NCBI GenBank assembly: GCA_030152585.1
Contig: JASLJC010000007.1
Location: forward strand, 1 to 15,973
Reading direction: 5' to 3'
Origin: Savagea sp.
Lineage (GTDB): Bacteria > Bacillota > Bacilli > Bacillales_A > Planococcaceae
Length of the DNA stretch: 15,973 bases
In this document: piece after piece, positions 15,427 to 15,973 of the stretch
Numbering within the stretch: position 1 is the stretch's first letter
Layout: each line of letters begins with the position of its first letter
The notes under the pieces: model-generated
Told to the model about the DNA's origin: nothing
What the model saw: only the letters and a program-made list of their open reading frames with translations
The model's database searches: none
Position numbers and translations under genes: made by a program

Positions 15427-15973
15427 TATATTTTTATACTTATGACTCAATAAAATCTTTGCTCGGAAGTGATCAAAAGAACGAAAGTGATAGCTGCTCT
15501 TTTGCTTCCCTCGTTTTGTTGTTTAATCCCTCTACAAAACCGTTTGTATAGCCATAGACAAAGCTATTTAAAATCTCTGTTTGCTTTTCTTTAAATGTCA
15601 TCACTGTACGCTTCATTGGCTCACAATTAGATGCTAACACTTCTTCATACCAATCAATCAGACCTTTTTTTACCTCTGAAATATCTTCTGACTCCTTCGA
15701 TTGATCGAACCACTGCACAAAAGACTCTTTCAACTGATAAGCTTCTGTTAACTCTTCAGAATAGGATAAGTAGCGCATCAATTCTTTTCGTTTCAAAGGA
15801 GACAAGTTTCTTTTATATAAAACGGTGCGTGAACGTTTTATACTTTTTCTATTATAAGCATGCCATGTTTTTTGAACCGTTCGTCGAACGGTGTCTAAGC
15901 TCCAATAGACATAGCGTACGAAGTGAAAACGATCGGCAATAATAATCGGTCGTTCTATTGCTTCTTCGATAGC
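15409..15973 (-). pseudogene. ISL3-family transposase, 5' end outside window and frameshifted near the 3' end
   Basis: From the right edge the minus strand reads AIEEAIERPIIIADRFHFVR, with the second catalytic Asp (about 15932-15934) in the ISL3 form ADRFH. It continues to NGFVEGLNNK, where Glu (15530-15532) is the third catalytic residue of the DDE triad. Frame 1 then degenerates and stops at 15473. Another frame takes up the expected C-terminus, YHFRSFDHFRAKILLSHK to GSHLG, and stops at 15409. The shift therefore lies around 15495-15517, where one A of a short A-run is a likely site. The catalytic core precedes the break, so loss of function is probable but not certain. A sequencing error is the main alternative. 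The 5' part of the gene is not seen. Confidence 0.8.

Larger units (their letters stand above)
15376..15973 (-). mobile_element. ISL3-family insertion sequence, one end only
   Basis: The plus-strand sequence from 15375/15376 begins GGTTCTTTTTCAAGTGTTGG, which has the GG-start, T-rich form of ISL3 terminal repeats. It is directly followed by the 3' end of an ISL3 transposase reading on the minus strand. The other end, and therefore the size and matching terminal repeat, lie beyond the right edge. The exact border (15375 or 15376) is uncertain by a base. Confidence 0.75.

Noticed and set aside
15473..15517. Programmed frameshift in the transposase
   Set aside because: ISL3 transposases are normally single-frame, the shift is after the catalytic core, and no slippery A6-A7 run with a stimulating structure is seen.

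Overview
The window comes from a low-to-moderate GC Gram-positive bacterium, most likely Bacillales. The evidence is the strong AGGAGG-type ribosome binding sites, GTG/TTG starts, SLH-domain surface proteins and a CsaB/TagA cell-wall polysaccharide cluster. A Lysinibacillus/Caryophanaceae-like host would fit, but the sequence alone does not settle the genus. The theme is the cell surface: an S-layer protein, enzymes that build and pyruvylate the polysaccharide to which SLH domains bind, and three secreted enzymes that carry SLH anchors themselves.

Layout. 1-3228 (minus) is an S-layer protein of more than 1,076 residues. It has a signal peptide, three N-terminal SLH repeats, Ig-like repeats and the start of a nearly identical 70-residue tandem repeat, and it runs off the left edge. 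Its upstream region (3229-3492) holds two tandem promoters and a structured leader. 3493-5528 (minus) carries a UDP-ManNAc dehydrogenase (WecC type) and a WecG/TagA glycosyltransferase. From a divergent promoter region (5529-5715) the plus strand carries csaB (ketal-pyruvyl transferase), a GT4 glycosyltransferase, a MurJ/MviN-type flippase and an unrecognised 157-residue protein, ending at a convergent terminator (10121-10162).

10165-15186 (minus) is a tight three-gene operon: subtilisin-like protease, NlpC/P60 endopeptidase and glucosaminidase. Each has a predicted export signal and three SLH or SLH-like repeats, C-terminal in the first two and N-terminal in the third. Its promoter has an 8-bp inverted repeat in a 19-bp spacer, a MerR-like geometry. 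The right edge (from about 15376) is the end of an ISL3-family insertion sequence whose transposase is frameshifted near its C-terminus.

The genes fit one process. WecC supplies UDP-ManNAcA; TagA and the GT4 enzyme probably build the secondary cell wall polysaccharide; CsaB adds the pyruvate that SLH domains recognise; the flippase may export the lipid-linked unit. The S-layer protein and the three hydrolases are the clients that dock on it. In four genes (csaB, murJ, the 157-residue gene and the glucosaminidase) and also the protease, the longest possible reading frame would start in or directly against the Shine-Dalgarno sequence, so a shorter downstream start is given.
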